Source of the DNA: Stigmatella erecta
Lineage (GTDB): Bacteria; Myxococcota; Myxococcia; Myxococcales; Myxococcaceae
NCBI RefSeq assembly: GCF_900111745.1
Contig: NZ_FOIJ01000004.1
Location: 1-64,000, forward strand
Reading direction: 5' to 3'
DNA: 64,000 nucleotides
The translations under genes and the position numbers were made by a program. The notes under the pieces were generated by a model. The model saw only the letters and a list, made by a program, of their open reading frames with translations, had not been told where the DNA came from and did no database searches. Each line of letters opens with the position of its first letter. Within the stretch, counting starts at the first letter, position 1. Positions 8,488 through 19,364 of the stretch are shown here, piece after piece.

Positions 8488-10755
8488 CTAGGGGAGGGGC
8501 GGCACGGTGAAGGTGCCGGCCAGCACCCGCCCATCGGGGATGGGGCTGCCGCCGGGCGTGAGCGCGGTGATCCGGCTGCCGTCCTCCCGCATGTTCCACA
8601 GCCCCACCAGGACACGCCACGTCCCCGGCGGCAGGCGCGGGGCGCTGATGGTGAACGCATCCCGGAGCAGCGGCCCCCGGGGCGCGTCCTTGAAGAAGAA
8701 CGTCCCCCCCAGGACTTCATGGTCCACGTTGATCATCCTCCCGTGCTCATCCACCACGTGGACGAACACGCCCACCGCGCGGGGCACTCTCCCGGTCACC
8801 TTCCAGAACAGCTCGAAGGACAGCAGGCCGTTCGCGTCGGGCCGCGGGGGCACGAGCGCCCCGTGCAGCTCCACGGGGACCCCGAAGTCCGCCCGGGCGG
8901 AACTCGCCTCCGGGGGCAGTGCGTCCACCAGCAGGGGCGTCCCGTTGGGGTTGGTGAGGACCGGGGGCGCGGCGGGCTCGCGCCAGGCCACCCCGAGCAG
9001 GGCCCAGACCACGAGCGGCCCGGCGGCGAGCGCCCCCACCTGCCACGCGGCGAGGGGCCGCCGCCGGCGGTGCCACACGGCGAGGACGCCCAGGCCCCCC
9101 CACGCCAGCAGGGACACCAGCGCGCCCCCGAGGCCCGAGCGGGGCAGAAAGCGCAGCGTGACGGCGTGCTCCCCGGCCGGAAGGCTCACGCCCAGCAGCC
9201 CCTCGCGGGAGACGACCTCGCCCACGGAGCTCTTCCACCCGGGGTGCCAGTTCTGATTGACGCGCAGGTGCACGGGGCGCGTGGCGTGGACCGCCAGCTC
9301 CAGCCGGTTGGGAGACCAGGCACGCCGCTGGACCTGCCCGGCCGAGGGGTCCTCCAGATACTCCTCTTGCGGCAGGTCTCCCCGGAGCTTCGCGGACATG
9401 GGGACGGGATAGGCCTCGCCGCACGCGATGGAGCCCCGGTTGAGCGCGACGAAGTACCCCAGGGCCCAGCGGTTGCCCCGGGCCTGGGCAAAGGGCTGCT
9501 CCACCCGCACGGGCTCGGGGACGACGCCGGTCCGCTGGACGATGGCCTCGAACCCCTGCCGCGCCATCACCGTGCCCCCGAGCGCCGCCCCGCACAGGCC
9601 CACCACGCCCCACGCGGCCAGGGAGGAGCGGCGTGCCCGCGCCCACAGCACGCCCAGCCCGGCGGCCCCCAGCACGGCGAGGAAGAACGCCAGGAACAGG
9701 GCGAAGCGCTCCGGGTAGCGGAGCGTGTCGAAGAAGGGCAGCGCCCGCAGGGCCTCGAAGAGCGAGAGGCGGAAGTGGTACCCGGCCGCGAGCCAGGCGG
9801 AGAGCCCCGCCGCGAGCCACGGGTAGCGGGCCCGCCGGGAGAAGAGGCTGGCGGCCACGAGCAGGAGCACGGGCGGCGCCAGGAAGAAGTAGCCCTCCCA
9901 GCGCCCCGGGCTCCCCAGGAGCATCGTGGCCAGGTGTCCGGGCGAGGTGCCGGGCTGGCCTGCCATGATGCGCGGCGCGCTGCGCATCGTCTCGAGCAGC
10001 GGCCAGAGCCGGAAGGCACTGGTGCCCAGGGTGAAGAGCGCCGCGGCCCCCAGCCATCCGGCCACCCGGAGGCGCTGGGGCCAGGTCCGTGGGAGGAGCA
10101 GGCCGCTCACGGCCTCGAGCGCGACGAACAGCGCCGTCATCGGAACGGGATAGGTGCCCCCGAACCCCAGCATGACCGCGAAGGCCCCCGCCAGGAGCAC
10201 GAGCCCCACGGGCCGTCTCCGGCACACGAGCGCCGTGCCCAGCAAGCACCAGGGCAGCAGCAGGAAGCCGAAGAAGTTGATCCACCCCTGCAGCCACGAC
10301 ATGGCGAACAGGCCATTGAGGGCAAAGAGCGGCGCGGTGACGAACGCCCCCAGCACGGAGCCCGTCCGGAGCCGGGCGTAGCGGAAGAACCCCTCCATGC
10401 CCAGCACGAGGAACAGGAAGAGCAGCACGGGCTCCGCGCGCCGGGCGCCGAGCAGGAGCGAGAACAGGAACGGGGGGGCGGCGAAGCGGGTCTGCGGGCT
10501 GCCCAGCGCATACAGCCCCCCGCACGTCCACGGCGTCCACAGCGGCAACTGGCCATGCTCCAGCACCGTGCGCACCGCCATCTCCTCATAGGAGTGGATG
10601 ACCTGTGAGTCGCGGAAGTCGTTCATCCCCCCCGCCTGCCCCAGGGGGCTCCACGCGGCCCAGAGCGCGAGGGCGCAGAAGACCATCAGCCGGAGGCTGG
10701 CCGTGGCCGCCACGCGGCGGGCGGAGCGCAGGAAGCGGAAGGGGAGCACGGCCAT
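8488..10755 (-). CDS. YfhO-like polytopic membrane protein
   Basis: The predicted protein has 755 aa and about 12-14 hydrophobic segments between residues ~15 and ~415 and again near 540-600, with large soluble loops and a C-terminal beta-rich domain of ~190 residues. Features such as NDFRDSQVIHSYEEMAV, then the periplasmic WTPWTCGGLYALGSPQ and FDTLRYPERFALF, resemble YfhO/GT-C-type membrane proteins, in which such motifs sit in the first extracytoplasmic loop. The probable role is sugar or lipid transfer at the envelope, as inferred from this class; substrate unknown. The start at 10755 was chosen because homology-like sequence begins there, although the frame is open further up. It is downstream of the small membrane protein gene (13-nt gap). 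Confidence 0.7.
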   Translation of the reverse strand: MAVLPFRFLRSARRVAATASLRLMVFCALALWAAWSPLGQAGGMNDFRDSQVIHSYEEMAVRTVLEHGQLPLWTPWTCGGLYALGSPQTRFAAPPFLFSLLLGARRAEPVLLFLFLVLGMEGFFRYARLRTGSVLGAFVTAPLFALNGLFAMSWLQGWINFFGFLLLPWCLLGTALVCRRRPVGLVLLAGAFAVMLGFGGTYPVPMTALFVALEAVSGLLLPRTWPQRLRVAGWLGAAALFTLGTSAFRLWPLLETMRSAPRIMAGQPGTSPGHLATMLLGSPGRWEGYFFLAPPVLLLVAASLFSRRARYPWLAAGLSAWLAAGYHFRLSLFEALRALPFFDTLRYPERFALFLAFFLAVLGAAGLGVLWARARRSSLAAWGVVGLCGAALGGTVMARQGFEAIVQRTGVVPEPVRVEQPFAQARGNRWALGYFVALNRGSIACGEAYPVPMSAKLRGDLPQEEYLEDPSAGQVQRRAWSPNRLELAVHATRPVHLRVNQNWHPGWKSSVGEVVSREGLLGVSLPAGEHAVTLRFLPRSGLGGALVSLLAWGGLGVLAVWHRRRRPLAAWQVGALAAGPLVVWALLGVAWREPAAPPVLTNPNGTPLLVDALPPEASSARADFGVPVELHGALVPPRPDANGLLSFELFWKVTGRVPRAVGVFVHVVDEHGRMINVDHEVLGGTFFFKDAPRGPLLRDAFTISAPRLPPGTWRVLVGLWNMREDGSRITALTPGGSPIPDGRVLAGTFTVPPLP

Positions 10756-10768
10756 GGCGCGGAAGCTC

Positions 10769-11176
10769 TCAGTCGTAGAAGGGGCGCGGCTTGCTCGGGC
10801 TCGCGCCGGCCTTGCGCGGCGGCACCACGGGCTGGGTGTGGAGCTCCGCGTCGATGGCGCGGAAGACCTCCGTGGGCGAGACGCCCTCCCGGCGGGACAG
10901 CTCCAGCGCCCAGCCCCGCTCCGAGGCATGGAAGTCATCGTCCTGGGACCAGTGGTCGCCAGGAAAGCGGTGCATCGTGCTCAGGCGCCACCGGGGCTCT
11001 TCGGCCGCGCACAGGCGCCCCACCGTGGCGCGCTCGGCCTCGGACAGGTGCCGTGGGGGCACGGGGTGGGAGGCGCTCACCGCCCGCACGAGCGCCACGG
11101 CGAACGCGGCCGCGCAGGCCCCCCATCCCACGCGGGGCAGCCACTTCGAGCGGAGGAGGGACGGGGAGAAGGCCAT
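10769..11176 (-). CDS. Small single-pass membrane protein, unknown function
   Basis: The predicted protein has 135 aa from ATG 11176. A TTG at 11221 has GGGAGG just upstream but with very short spacing, so the start is uncertain. One hydrophobic segment (VGWGACAAAFAVALVRAV) lies near residues 15-35. The rest is soluble and contains HRFPGDHWSQDDDFHASERG followed by a helix (PTEVFRAIDAELH). The gene precedes the YfhO-like gene by 13 nt and is probably in its operon. No family recognised. Confidence 0.65.
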   Translation of the reverse strand: MAFSPSLLRSKWLPRVGWGACAAAFAVALVRAVSASHPVPPRHLSEAERATVGRLCAAEEPRWRLSTMHRFPGDHWSQDDDFHASERGWALELSRREGVSPTEVFRAIDAELHTQPVVPPRKAGASPSKPRPFYD

Positions 11177-11339
11177 GGGGGCGGGCCCATCATCGGATTG
11201 CCCGCGCGGGGCTTCAAGCAAAGCCTCCCGGGTTGAAGCCCGCCATTCCCAAACACATCACGTCCACCGGGCAGGTGGGCCGCGCGATGCTTCGCGCCGC
11301 CCGGCAGGGGGCGCCCACCGCCCTGCCTTGAAAAGACAA

Positions 11340-11370
11340 GACGCCGGGAGGAAAGCTTCCTCCCGGCGTC
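11340..11370 (-). terminator. Intrinsic terminator of the subtilase gene
   Basis: A perfect inverted repeat has 14-bp arms (GACGCCGGGAGGAA and its complement) around a 3-nt loop. On the minus strand it is followed by a T-rich run (TTGTCTTTTC). It lies 39 nt after the stop codon of the protease gene. Confidence 0.85.
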
Positions 11371-11408
11371 CCGGTACGGCGCGCCGTGGCGGGCGCCCCG
11401 CGAAACGG

Positions 11409-13724
<2,316 letters not shown>

Positions 13725-13881
13725 TGTTCACCTGTTCCGTCTTGGGGGATTAGGCCGGGATGTAGGTCTGTAAGCACCTTTCCCGGTTGACGGCTTTATA
13801 ACTTAAACGTCTGACATTCACGAGCCCCCAAGTGCTCGCTTCAAGCATTAGCGTTTTCTCAAGTCACGGGTGTGACGCTTT

Positions 13882-14646
13882 TCACACCCGTGGCAGTTCC
13901 TGGACCAGGATGAAGAGGCCCAGCACCACGGTGAACAGGGCGAATCCCCGCCGGAGTCCATCGGGGGAAAACCTCCGGGACAGCGAGGTTCCCAGAAAGG
14001 AACCGGCCACGGTGGCCAGGGACATGCCCGCGGCGAGGCCCCAGTCCACGGGGGCTCCCGTGAGCCACGCGCTGAGGAATCCCGAGGCGGAGTTGAGGCA
14101 GATGACGAGCAGGGACGTCGCCACCGCCTCCGGCATGGAGAGCCCACCCACGAGCGCCAGCGCGGGGACGACGATGAAGCCGCCGCCCGCGCCCACGAGG
14201 CCCGTCAGCACGCCCACGCCCAGGCCATTGCGCAGCACGGCGGCCCACGGGTTGCGCGAGGGCGGTGCGGGAGTCGCGCCCGGGGCCCGGCGCGGACGCA
14301 GCATGGCGAAGGCCGTGATGAACATCAGCCCCGCGAAGACAATGAGCAGCCATTGAGAGGGAACGGCCCGGCCGAGCCTGCCGCCGAACGCCGCGCCCGC
14401 CATCCCCGCCGCGCCAAAGAGCAGCCCTTCCCGCCACTGCACCCGGCGCTGCTTCGCGTGGAGGAGCATGCCCACCAGGCTCGTCACCCCCACCACGGCC
14501 AGGGAGGTGGCGATGGCCCCCCGGGGCTCCATTCCCAATACGTAGACCAGGATGGGGACGGTGAGGATGGAGCCGCCGCCGCCCAGGAGGCCCAGCGTGA
14601 GGCCCGCCATCAACGACAGACATGCGCCCAGCAGGAGCGCCGTCAT
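13882..14646 (-). CDS. TauE/SafE-family sulfite/anion exporter
   Basis: The predicted protein has 254 aa and about eight transmembrane helices arranged as two repeats. The first begins LGLLGGGGSILTVPILVYVLG and the second has VLTGLVGAGGGFIVVPALA, both hallmarks of the family. Members export sulfite or related sulfur anions across the inner membrane. The start ATG at 14646 overlaps the rhodanese stop codon as ATGA, which points to translational coupling. With its neighbours it would remove sulfite made from persulfide. The long upstream extension of the frame is not needed. Confidence 0.9.
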   Translation of the reverse strand: MTALLLGACLSLMAGLTLGLLGGGGSILTVPILVYVLGMEPRGAIATSLAVVGVTSLVGMLLHAKQRRVQWREGLLFGAAGMAGAAFGGRLGRAVPSQWLLIVFAGLMFITAFAMLRPRRAPGATPAPPSRNPWAAVLRNGLGVGVLTGLVGAGGGFIVVPALALVGGLSMPEAVATSLLVICLNSASGFLSAWLTGAPVDWGLAAGMSLATVAGSFLGTSLSRRFSPDGLRRGFALFTVVLGLFILVQELPRV

Positions 14647-14975
14647 GCGCGGGGGGCTCCATCCTGCGCGCGCTCTGCTTCCCGCACCGCCAGCATGCCC
14701 CCCTCCAGGTTGTAGAGCTGGAGGAAGCCCCGCTCCGCGAGCCACCGCGCGGCCTTCAGGGAGCGGTTCCCCGAGCGGCAGATGAGCAACAGCGGCTCGG
14801 AAGGGGACCAGGACACGGCGGTGGCGGGGAGGCTGTCCAGGGGGACCAGCTCGGCCTCTGGCAGGTGGCCGAGGGGGCCCTCGAACTCGGCGGGCTCGCG
14901 CACGTCGATGCGGCGGACGGCCGTGGCCGGGGGCAATGCGGAGGGCCTCACGGCATGAATGGAAACCGGGGACAT
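14643..14975 (-). CDS. Rhodanese-like sulfurtransferase
   Basis: The predicted protein has 110 aa. The start at ATG 14975 was preferred to 14993 because AGGAGAACGTC precedes it at ideal spacing. It has a single rhodanese domain with IDVREPAEFEGPLGHLPEAELVP and the active-site loop CRSGNRS, whose Cys carries a persulfide. Its expected role is moving sulfane sulfur between glutathione persulfide, sulfite and thiosulfate. It lies between the persulfide dioxygenase (58 nt upstream) and the TauE exporter (4-nt overlap), so it belongs to one sulfide-oxidation operon. Confidence 0.93.
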   Translation of the reverse strand: MSPVSIHAVRPSALPPATAVRRIDVREPAEFEGPLGHLPEAELVPLDSLPATAVSWSPSEPLLLICRSGNRSLKAARWLAERGFLQLYNLEGGMLAVREAERAQDGAPRA

Positions 14976-15032
14976 GACGTTCTCCTGCCCCATCCAGAGA
15001 ATGGGGGTGGGGGGACTGAGAAGGGAGGGGAT

Positions 15033-15731
15033 TCAGGCCGCGGGGGGCGAGGGCAGCAGGCCACAGGCCCGGTTGGCCGGCACCGCGATGGCCAGCTTCC
15101 GGGGAGGCGGCAGGCGGAGCTGGGCCATCAGCGCGATGAAGGCCGCGCGGTCCTGACCCGCCAGGCGTGGGTTGAGGCGCTGCTCCTCGCCAATCGTTGT
15201 CACCGTCTGGCCATGGTAGTCGTGCCCCGGGTACACGAGCGTCTCCGCGGGGAGCGCGAAGAGCACCTGGGTGATGGAGTCGTGGAGCTGGCCGGCATCC
15301 CCATTCTGGAAGTCGGTGCGCCCCGTGCCCCTCACGAGCAGCGTGTCGCCGGTGAAGACGCGCCCCTCCACGTGATAGCTCAGGCTGTCATCGGTGTGGC
15401 CGGGCGTGGCGAGCACCTGGATCTTCAAGCCGCCCACGCCGATGAGCTCGCCATGGCGGACATGCAGGTCCGCACAGGAGGCCCCTTGCGCGCTGGCCAC
15501 GAGCCGGCAGCCGGTCCGCTCGCGCAGCCGGCCTGCGGCCGTCACGTGGTCGGCGTGGACGTGCGTTTCCAGCACATGCGTCAGCGTCAGCTCCAACCCC
15601 GCCAACAGCGCGAGGTCCCGCTCCGCCTGTTCCAGCACGGGATCAATCAGCGCGGCCTGCTGGGTGGAGGGATCGGCCAGCAGATAGGTATAGGTCGAGG
15701 ATTCGGGATCGAAGAGTTGCCGGAAGAGCAT
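15033..15731 (-). CDS. pdo: Persulfide dioxygenase (ETHE1-type MBL-fold enzyme)
   Basis: The predicted protein has 232 aa and a metallo-beta-lactamase fold of the ETHE1 class, which oxidises glutathione persulfide to sulfite using a mononuclear iron. The motif THVHADH (residues ~56-62) and the downstream GHTDDS, FTGDTLL and YPGHDY supply the metal and second-shell residues. The opening FRQLFDPESSTYTYLL is typical of ETHE1 and blh-type enzymes. A sigma-54 promoter lies 29-43 nt upstream of the ATG and a GGAG sits in the short leader. It is the first gene of a pdo-rhodanese-tauE operon. Confidence 0.92.
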   Translation of the reverse strand: MLFRQLFDPESSTYTYLLADPSTQQAALIDPVLEQAERDLALLAGLELTLTHVLETHVHADHVTAAGRLRERTGCRLVASAQGASCADLHVRHGELIGVGGLKIQVLATPGHTDDSLSYHVEGRVFTGDTLLVRGTGRTDFQNGDAGQLHDSITQVLFALPAETLVYPGHDYHGQTVTTIGEEQRLNPRLAGQDRAAFIALMAQLRLPPPRKLAIAVPANRACGLLPSPPAA

Positions 15732-15759
15732 GTGCCGTGTCTCCAGGCCTGGGGCTGGT

Positions 15760-15774
15760 GCGAGCCCCGTGCCA
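15760..15774 (-). promoter_or_regulatory. Sigma-54 (-24/-12) promoter of the pdo operon
   Basis: Read on the minus strand the site is TGGCACGGGGCTCGC. GG and GC are separated by exactly 10 nt, as required for sigma-54, with one mismatch in the -12 element (TCGC for TTGC). The predicted start near 15749 leaves a leader of about 18 nt that contains the GGAG. Confidence 0.75.
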
Positions 15775-15812
15775 CCGGAAGGCAGGGCAAAGCCGCTCCA
15801 GGGAAGAGCGGG

Positions 15813-15847
15813 TGAAGCGTTTCACGGCCGTTTCATGAAACGTTTCA
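15813..15847. promoter_or_regulatory. Enhancer-like upstream activating sites for the sigma-54 regulator
   Basis: The stretch contains TGAAGCGTTTCA, then CGTTTCA, then the perfect 12-bp palindrome TGAAACGTTTCA at 15836-15847. It lies 64-98 bp upstream of the predicted pdo start and overlaps the 3' end of the regulator gene. The same CGTTTCA half-site occurs twice upstream of the sulfide:quinone oxidoreductase gene. Confidence 0.7.
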
Positions 15848-17170
15848 GCGTTCCGCGCCCTCGGAGGCCTGGCGCAGCCTGCGCCACAGGGTGATGCGGC
15901 TGATGCCCAGGAGCGCGGCGGCCCTGGCCCGGTTGCCCTGCGTCTGGGAGAGCGCGCGGTGGATGTCCTCCACGCCGACGGGGGCCGTGCTCCGCTGCGC
16001 CGATTCGGAAGCCCTGGGCGCGGGGTGCGCCTGCTCATTGAACTCCGGGGGAAGCTCCGCCTCGGAGAGCACCGGGCCCTCGCCCATGACGTGGGCGTAC
16101 TCCATGACGTTGCGCAGCTCCCGCACGTTGCCGGGCCAGGGGTACTCCTGGAGCTGGCGCTGGGCCTGGGCGGAGAAGCGCAGCACCTGACGTCCTCCCC
16201 GCGCGTTGAGGTCCTTCAGGAACCGGCGGGCCAGCGGAAGGATGTCCCCGGGCCTCTCCCTCAAGGAGGGCAGGAAGAGGGGCACCACGCGCAGCCGGTA
16301 CATGAGGTCCGCCCGGAAGCGGCCCTGCTCCACCTCCCGCCTCAGGGCGCGGTGCGTGGCGGCCACGATGCGCACATCCACTGAGATGGGCTCGCGTCCT
16401 CCCACGGGGATGACCGAGTGGGTCTCCAGCGCCCGCAGGAGCTTGGCCTGGAGCTCCAGGGGCAGCTCGGCCACCTCGTCCAGGAAGAGGGTTCCGCCGC
16501 CGGCCAGCCGGAAGTGTCCGGGGCTGTCCCTCACGGCGCCCGTGAACGCGCCCCGGACGTGGCCGAACAGCTCGCTCTCCAGGAGGCTGGGGGACAGGGC
16601 GGCGCAATTGATGGCACGAAAAGGGCCCTTCGCCCGCGAGGAGAGGGCATGCAGGGCATGCGCGGTCAGCTCCTTGCCGGTGCCACTCTCGCCCCGGACA
16701 AGGACGCTGGCCTCCGTGCGGGCCGCCCGCTCGATGGTGCGAAAGAGCCGGCGCATGTGCGGATCCTGCGTCCACAAGCCATGAAAGAGCTCCTCCGCCG
16801 CCTCGGGCTCCGCGGGGGGCAGGGAGAGGTGAACCGCCCAGCCCACGCCCCGGGGGCCCTCCATCAGGTCCGTGGCGCGCAGGCGCAGGGCGCGCGGTGC
16901 GCCGGGGCCCGCATGCTCCCGGAAGGTGAGGCAGAGCTCCTCGTGAGACTTCAGGGCCGTCCGGAGCGTCTCGGCGGGGTCTGCCTCGAAGGCCTCCAAG
17001 AGCCGCTGGCCCGGCTTCAGACGGCCTTTCAGGAGCGAGGTGGCCTGGGCCCCCAGGGCCAGCACCCGGGTCTGTGCATCGAGCAACACGGTCGGCCCGG
17101 AGAACGCCTCCAGGGCCCGCAGGGACTGTTTCAGCGCGTCTGCCAGTGGCACGTCGCCCCCCAGGGTCAT
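15845..17170 (-). CDS. Sigma-54-dependent activator of sulfide oxidation (FisR-like)
   Basis: The predicted protein has 441 aa. The N-terminal ~130 residues form a PAS-like sensor ([18 protein letters not shown]). The AAA+ domain follows with Walker A GESGTGKE, the sigma-54 contact loop GAFTGA, Walker [11 protein letters not shown] and an R-finger region. A Fis-type helix-turn-helix closes the protein ([21 protein letters not shown]). In other bacteria FisR responds to sulfide or persulfide through several sensor cysteines and activates sqr and pdo; here I see only one Cys in the sensor (EELCLTF). Genome position and the flanking TGAAACG sites make sulfide-responsive control the best guess. 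Confidence 0.85.
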   Translation of the reverse strand: MTLGGDVPLADALKQSLRALEAFSGPTVLLDAQTRVLALGAQATSLLKGRLKPGQRLLEAFEADPAETLRTALKSHEELCLTFREHAGPGAPRALRLRATDLMEGPRGVGWAVHLSLPPAEPEAAEELFHGLWTQDPHMRRLFRTIERAARTEASVLVRGESGTGKELTAHALHALSSRAKGPFRAINCAALSPSLLESELFGHVRGAFTGAVRDSPGHFRLAGGGTLFLDEVAELPLELQAKLLRALETHSVIPVGGREPISVDVRIVAATHRALRREVEQGRFRADLMYRLRVVPLFLPSLRERPGDILPLARRFLKDLNARGGRQVLRFSAQAQRQLQEYPWPGNVRELRNVMEYAHVMGEGPVLSEAELPPEFNEQAHPAPRASESAQRSTAPVGVEDIHRALSQTQGNRARAAALLGISRITLWRRLRQASEGAER

Positions 17171-17210
17171 GCCCGCTTCATACCGCGAGGCCCCGGGGCA
17201 AGCAGACAGG

Positions 17211-17227
17211 CGTTTCAGGGCGTTTCA
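17211..17227. promoter_or_regulatory. Paired CGTTTCA sites upstream of sqr
   Basis: CGTTTCA occurs at 17211-17217 and again at 17221-17227, in phase at 10 bp. They lie about 80-95 bp upstream of the predicted sigma-54 start of sqr, the same distance as the sites upstream of pdo. They are the likely binding site of the divergent regulator. Confidence 0.6.
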
Positions 17228-17278
17228 TTCGCCCGCGCCCGGGAAGGGCTTCTGAGCGCAGGCCCAGGAGGGCAAGGT

Positions 17279-17293
17279 TGGCATGGGCCATGC
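17279..17293 (+). promoter_or_regulatory. Candidate sigma-54 promoter of sqr
   Basis: The site TGGCATGGGCCATGC keeps GG-N10-GC. The predicted start (~17305) is only about 2 nt before the chosen ATG, so the transcript would be essentially leaderless. That lowers confidence, although the enhancer distance fits. Confidence 0.5.
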
Positions 17294-17306
17294 TCTGGGG
17301 GAGGGC

Positions 17307-18569
17307 ATGACCATTCGACAGACGGCTTCCCCTGCTTCGGCGTCCCTCGTCCGGGTTCCTTCGCGCGAACACTTCCGCGTCGTCCTCATCGGTGGAGGAA
17401 CGGCGGGCATCACGGTGGCGGCGCGGCTGCGGCGCCGGGGGGTGACGGACATGGCCATCATCGAACCCTCGGCCAAGCACTACTACCAGCCCCTGTGGAC
17501 GCTGGTGGGGGCCGGGGTGTCGCGCGCGGAGGACAGCGTGCGGGACGAGGCGGACTTCATCCCCCGGGGCACCCGGTGGATCCAGGAGCGCGCCGAGGAG
17601 GTGGATCCCGTGGCCCGCGAGGTGCGCACCAGCTCGGGCCTGCGCGTGGGCTATGACTTTCTCGTGGTGGCGCCAGGCATCCAGCTCGACTGGGACAAGG
17701 TGCGCGGCCTGCGCGAGGCGCTCCAGACGCCTTGCGTCTCCAGCAACTACGACTTCCACCTGGCGCCGAAGACCTGGGAGATGATCCGGGGCTTCCGGGG
17801 GGGCACGGCCCTCTTCACGCATCCGGCCACGCCCGTGAAGTGCGCCGGGGCGCCCCAGAAGATCATGTACCTGGCGGCGGACCACTGGCGGCGCACGGGG
17901 CTGCGTGAGCAGGTGAAGATCCTCTTCGGCTCGGGCGGAAAGGTCATCTTCGGCGTCAAACCCTTCGCGGAGGTGCTGCAAGGGGTGGTGAACCGCTATG
18001 GCATCGACACGCGGTTCCAGCACAGCCTGGTCGAGGTGCGCGGGGACCGGAAGGAGGCGGTCTTCGAGGTGCCGCGTTCCGAGGGCGGCACGGAGCAGGT
18101 GGTCATTGGCTATGACTTGCTTCACGTGACGCCGCCGCAGAGCGCGCCCGACTTCATCCAGAAGGGGCCGCTGTCTCATTCACAGGGACCCAACAAGGGC
18201 TGGGTGAAGGCAGACAAATACACGCTTCAGCATCCGGATTATCCAGAGGTGTTTGCTTTGGGAGATGCCTCGGACCTGCCCACCTCGCGCACGGGCGCGG
18301 CCATCCGGGGCCAGGCGCCCGTGTTGGTGGAGAACCTGCTGGCGGTGATGGCGGGCCGCAAGCCCGGGGCGCGCTACGACGGCTACGCCTCGTGCCCGCT
18401 CACCACCGCCTACGGCAAGCTGCTCCTGGCCGAGTTCGACTACGAGGGCAAGCCGGCGCCCTTCTTCCCCTTCATCAACACCTTCCAGGAGCGCCGGGAC
18501 ATGTGGCTGATGAAGAAGCACGGCCTGCCCCGGCTCTACTGGGGGTTCATGCTGCGTGGCCTGGCGTGA
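17307..18569 (+). CDS. sqr: Sulfide:quinone oxidoreductase, type II
   Basis: The predicted protein has 420 aa. This FAD enzyme oxidises hydrogen sulfide, passes electrons to quinone and yields a persulfide. The Rossmann motif VVLIGGGTAGITVAARLRR is at ~25-43. Cys179 (PVKCAGAPQK) and Cys363 (SCPLTTAYGK) match the two redox cysteines of type II (SQOR/HMT2-like) enzymes; Cys143 is a third. The FAD-binding VFALGDASDLPTSRTGAA and a C-terminal membrane-anchoring amphipathic end (RDMWLMKKHGLPRLYWGFML) are present. The ATG at 17307 was chosen over one at 17283, which would lie inside the promoter. It diverges from the FisR-like regulator. Confidence 0.95.
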   Translation: MTIRQTASPASASLVRVPSREHFRVVLIGGGTAGITVAARLRRRGVTDMAIIEPSAKHYYQPLWTLVGAGVSRAEDSVRDEADFIPRGTRWIQERAEEVDPVAREVRTSSGLRVGYDFLVVAPGIQLDWDKVRGLREALQTPCVSSNYDFHLAPKTWEMIRGFRGGTALFTHPATPVKCAGAPQKIMYLAADHWRRTGLREQVKILFGSGGKVIFGVKPFAEVLQGVVNRYGIDTRFQHSLVEVRGDRKEAVFEVPRSEGGTEQVVIGYDLLHVTPPQSAPDFIQKGPLSHSQGPNKGWVKADKYTLQHPDYPEVFALGDASDLPTSRTGAAIRGQAPVLVENLLAVMAGRKPGARYDGYASCPLTTAYGKLLLAEFDYEGKPAPFFPFINTFQERRDMWLMKKHGLPRLYWGFMLRGLA

Positions 18570-18602
18570 GCCGGTGTGTGCCGAAGCAGGTTCTGTTCCT
18601 AC

Positions 18603-19364
18603 TCAAATCGCCGTGGCGCCGCCGTCCACCGGCAGGGCGATGCCGGTGGTGAAACCTGCCCCATCGCTGCACAGGTAGAGCACCGCCGCGGCGACCTCCT
18701 CGGCCTTGCCGATGCGCCCGATGGGGTGCACGGCGGCGGCGAACTGGGCCTTGCGCGGGTCGGCCTCGTGGGCGCGGCGGTACATGTCGGTGTCGATCAC
18801 CGCCGGACAGACCGCGTTGATGCGGATGTTCTTCTTGGCGTACTCGACCGCCACCGACTTGGTCAGCCCCAGCACCGCGTGCTTGGAGGCGGCATAGATG
18901 CTCATCCTGGGCGCCCCGCCCAGGGCCGCCACGGAGGCGGTATTGACAATCACCCCTCCGCCTTGCGCGAGCATCACCGGAATCTGGTGCTTCATGCACA
19001 GCCAGACGCCTTTGACGTTCACGCCCATGATGGCGTCGAACTCCGCCTCGCTGCCGTCGGCCAGCTTTCCCTTCTCGATGTCGATGCCCGCGTTGTTGAA
19101 GGCATAGTCAAGGCGCCCATACGCCGCCACGGTGCCCTGCACCAGCGCGTGGACCTCGGCGGCCCGGGTGACATCGCAGCGGATGAAGCGGGCCTCGCCC
19201 CCCGCGGCGCGGATCTGCCCGGCGGTGGCCTCGCCCCCGGCCTCATCGATGTCGGAGACCACCACCTTGAGGCCCTCGCGGGCGAAGGCCAGGGCGGTGA
19301 CGCGGCCAATGCCGGCGGCGGCTCCCGTGACCAGGGCGGTTTGTCCTGAAAGCAAACGGCTCAT
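18603..19364 (-). CDS. Short-chain dehydrogenase/reductase
   Basis: The predicted protein has 253 aa, a classical SDR. Visible are the cofactor loop TGAAAGIGRVTA near residue 14, an Asp after the second strand (SDID) that suggests NAD(H) preference, NNAG, the catalytic Ser in NTASVAALGG, the YAASK pair (Tyr, Lys) and the closing LPVDGGAT. GAGGAG lies at good spacing before the ATG. The gene converges with sqr and is transcribed away from the biosynthetic cluster on its right. The substrate is not predictable; glucose or cyclohexanol dehydrogenase-like members look similar. Confidence 0.92.
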   Translation of the reverse strand: MSRLLSGQTALVTGAAAGIGRVTALAFAREGLKVVVSDIDEAGGEATAGQIRAAGGEARFIRCDVTRAAEVHALVQGTVAAYGRLDYAFNNAGIDIEKGKLADGSEAEFDAIMGVNVKGVWLCMKHQIPVMLAQGGGVIVNTASVAALGGAPRMSIYAASKHAVLGLTKSVAVEYAKKNIRINAVCPAVIDTDMYRRAHEADPRKAQFAAAVHPIGRIGKAEEVAAAVLYLCSDGAGFTTGIALPVDGGATAI

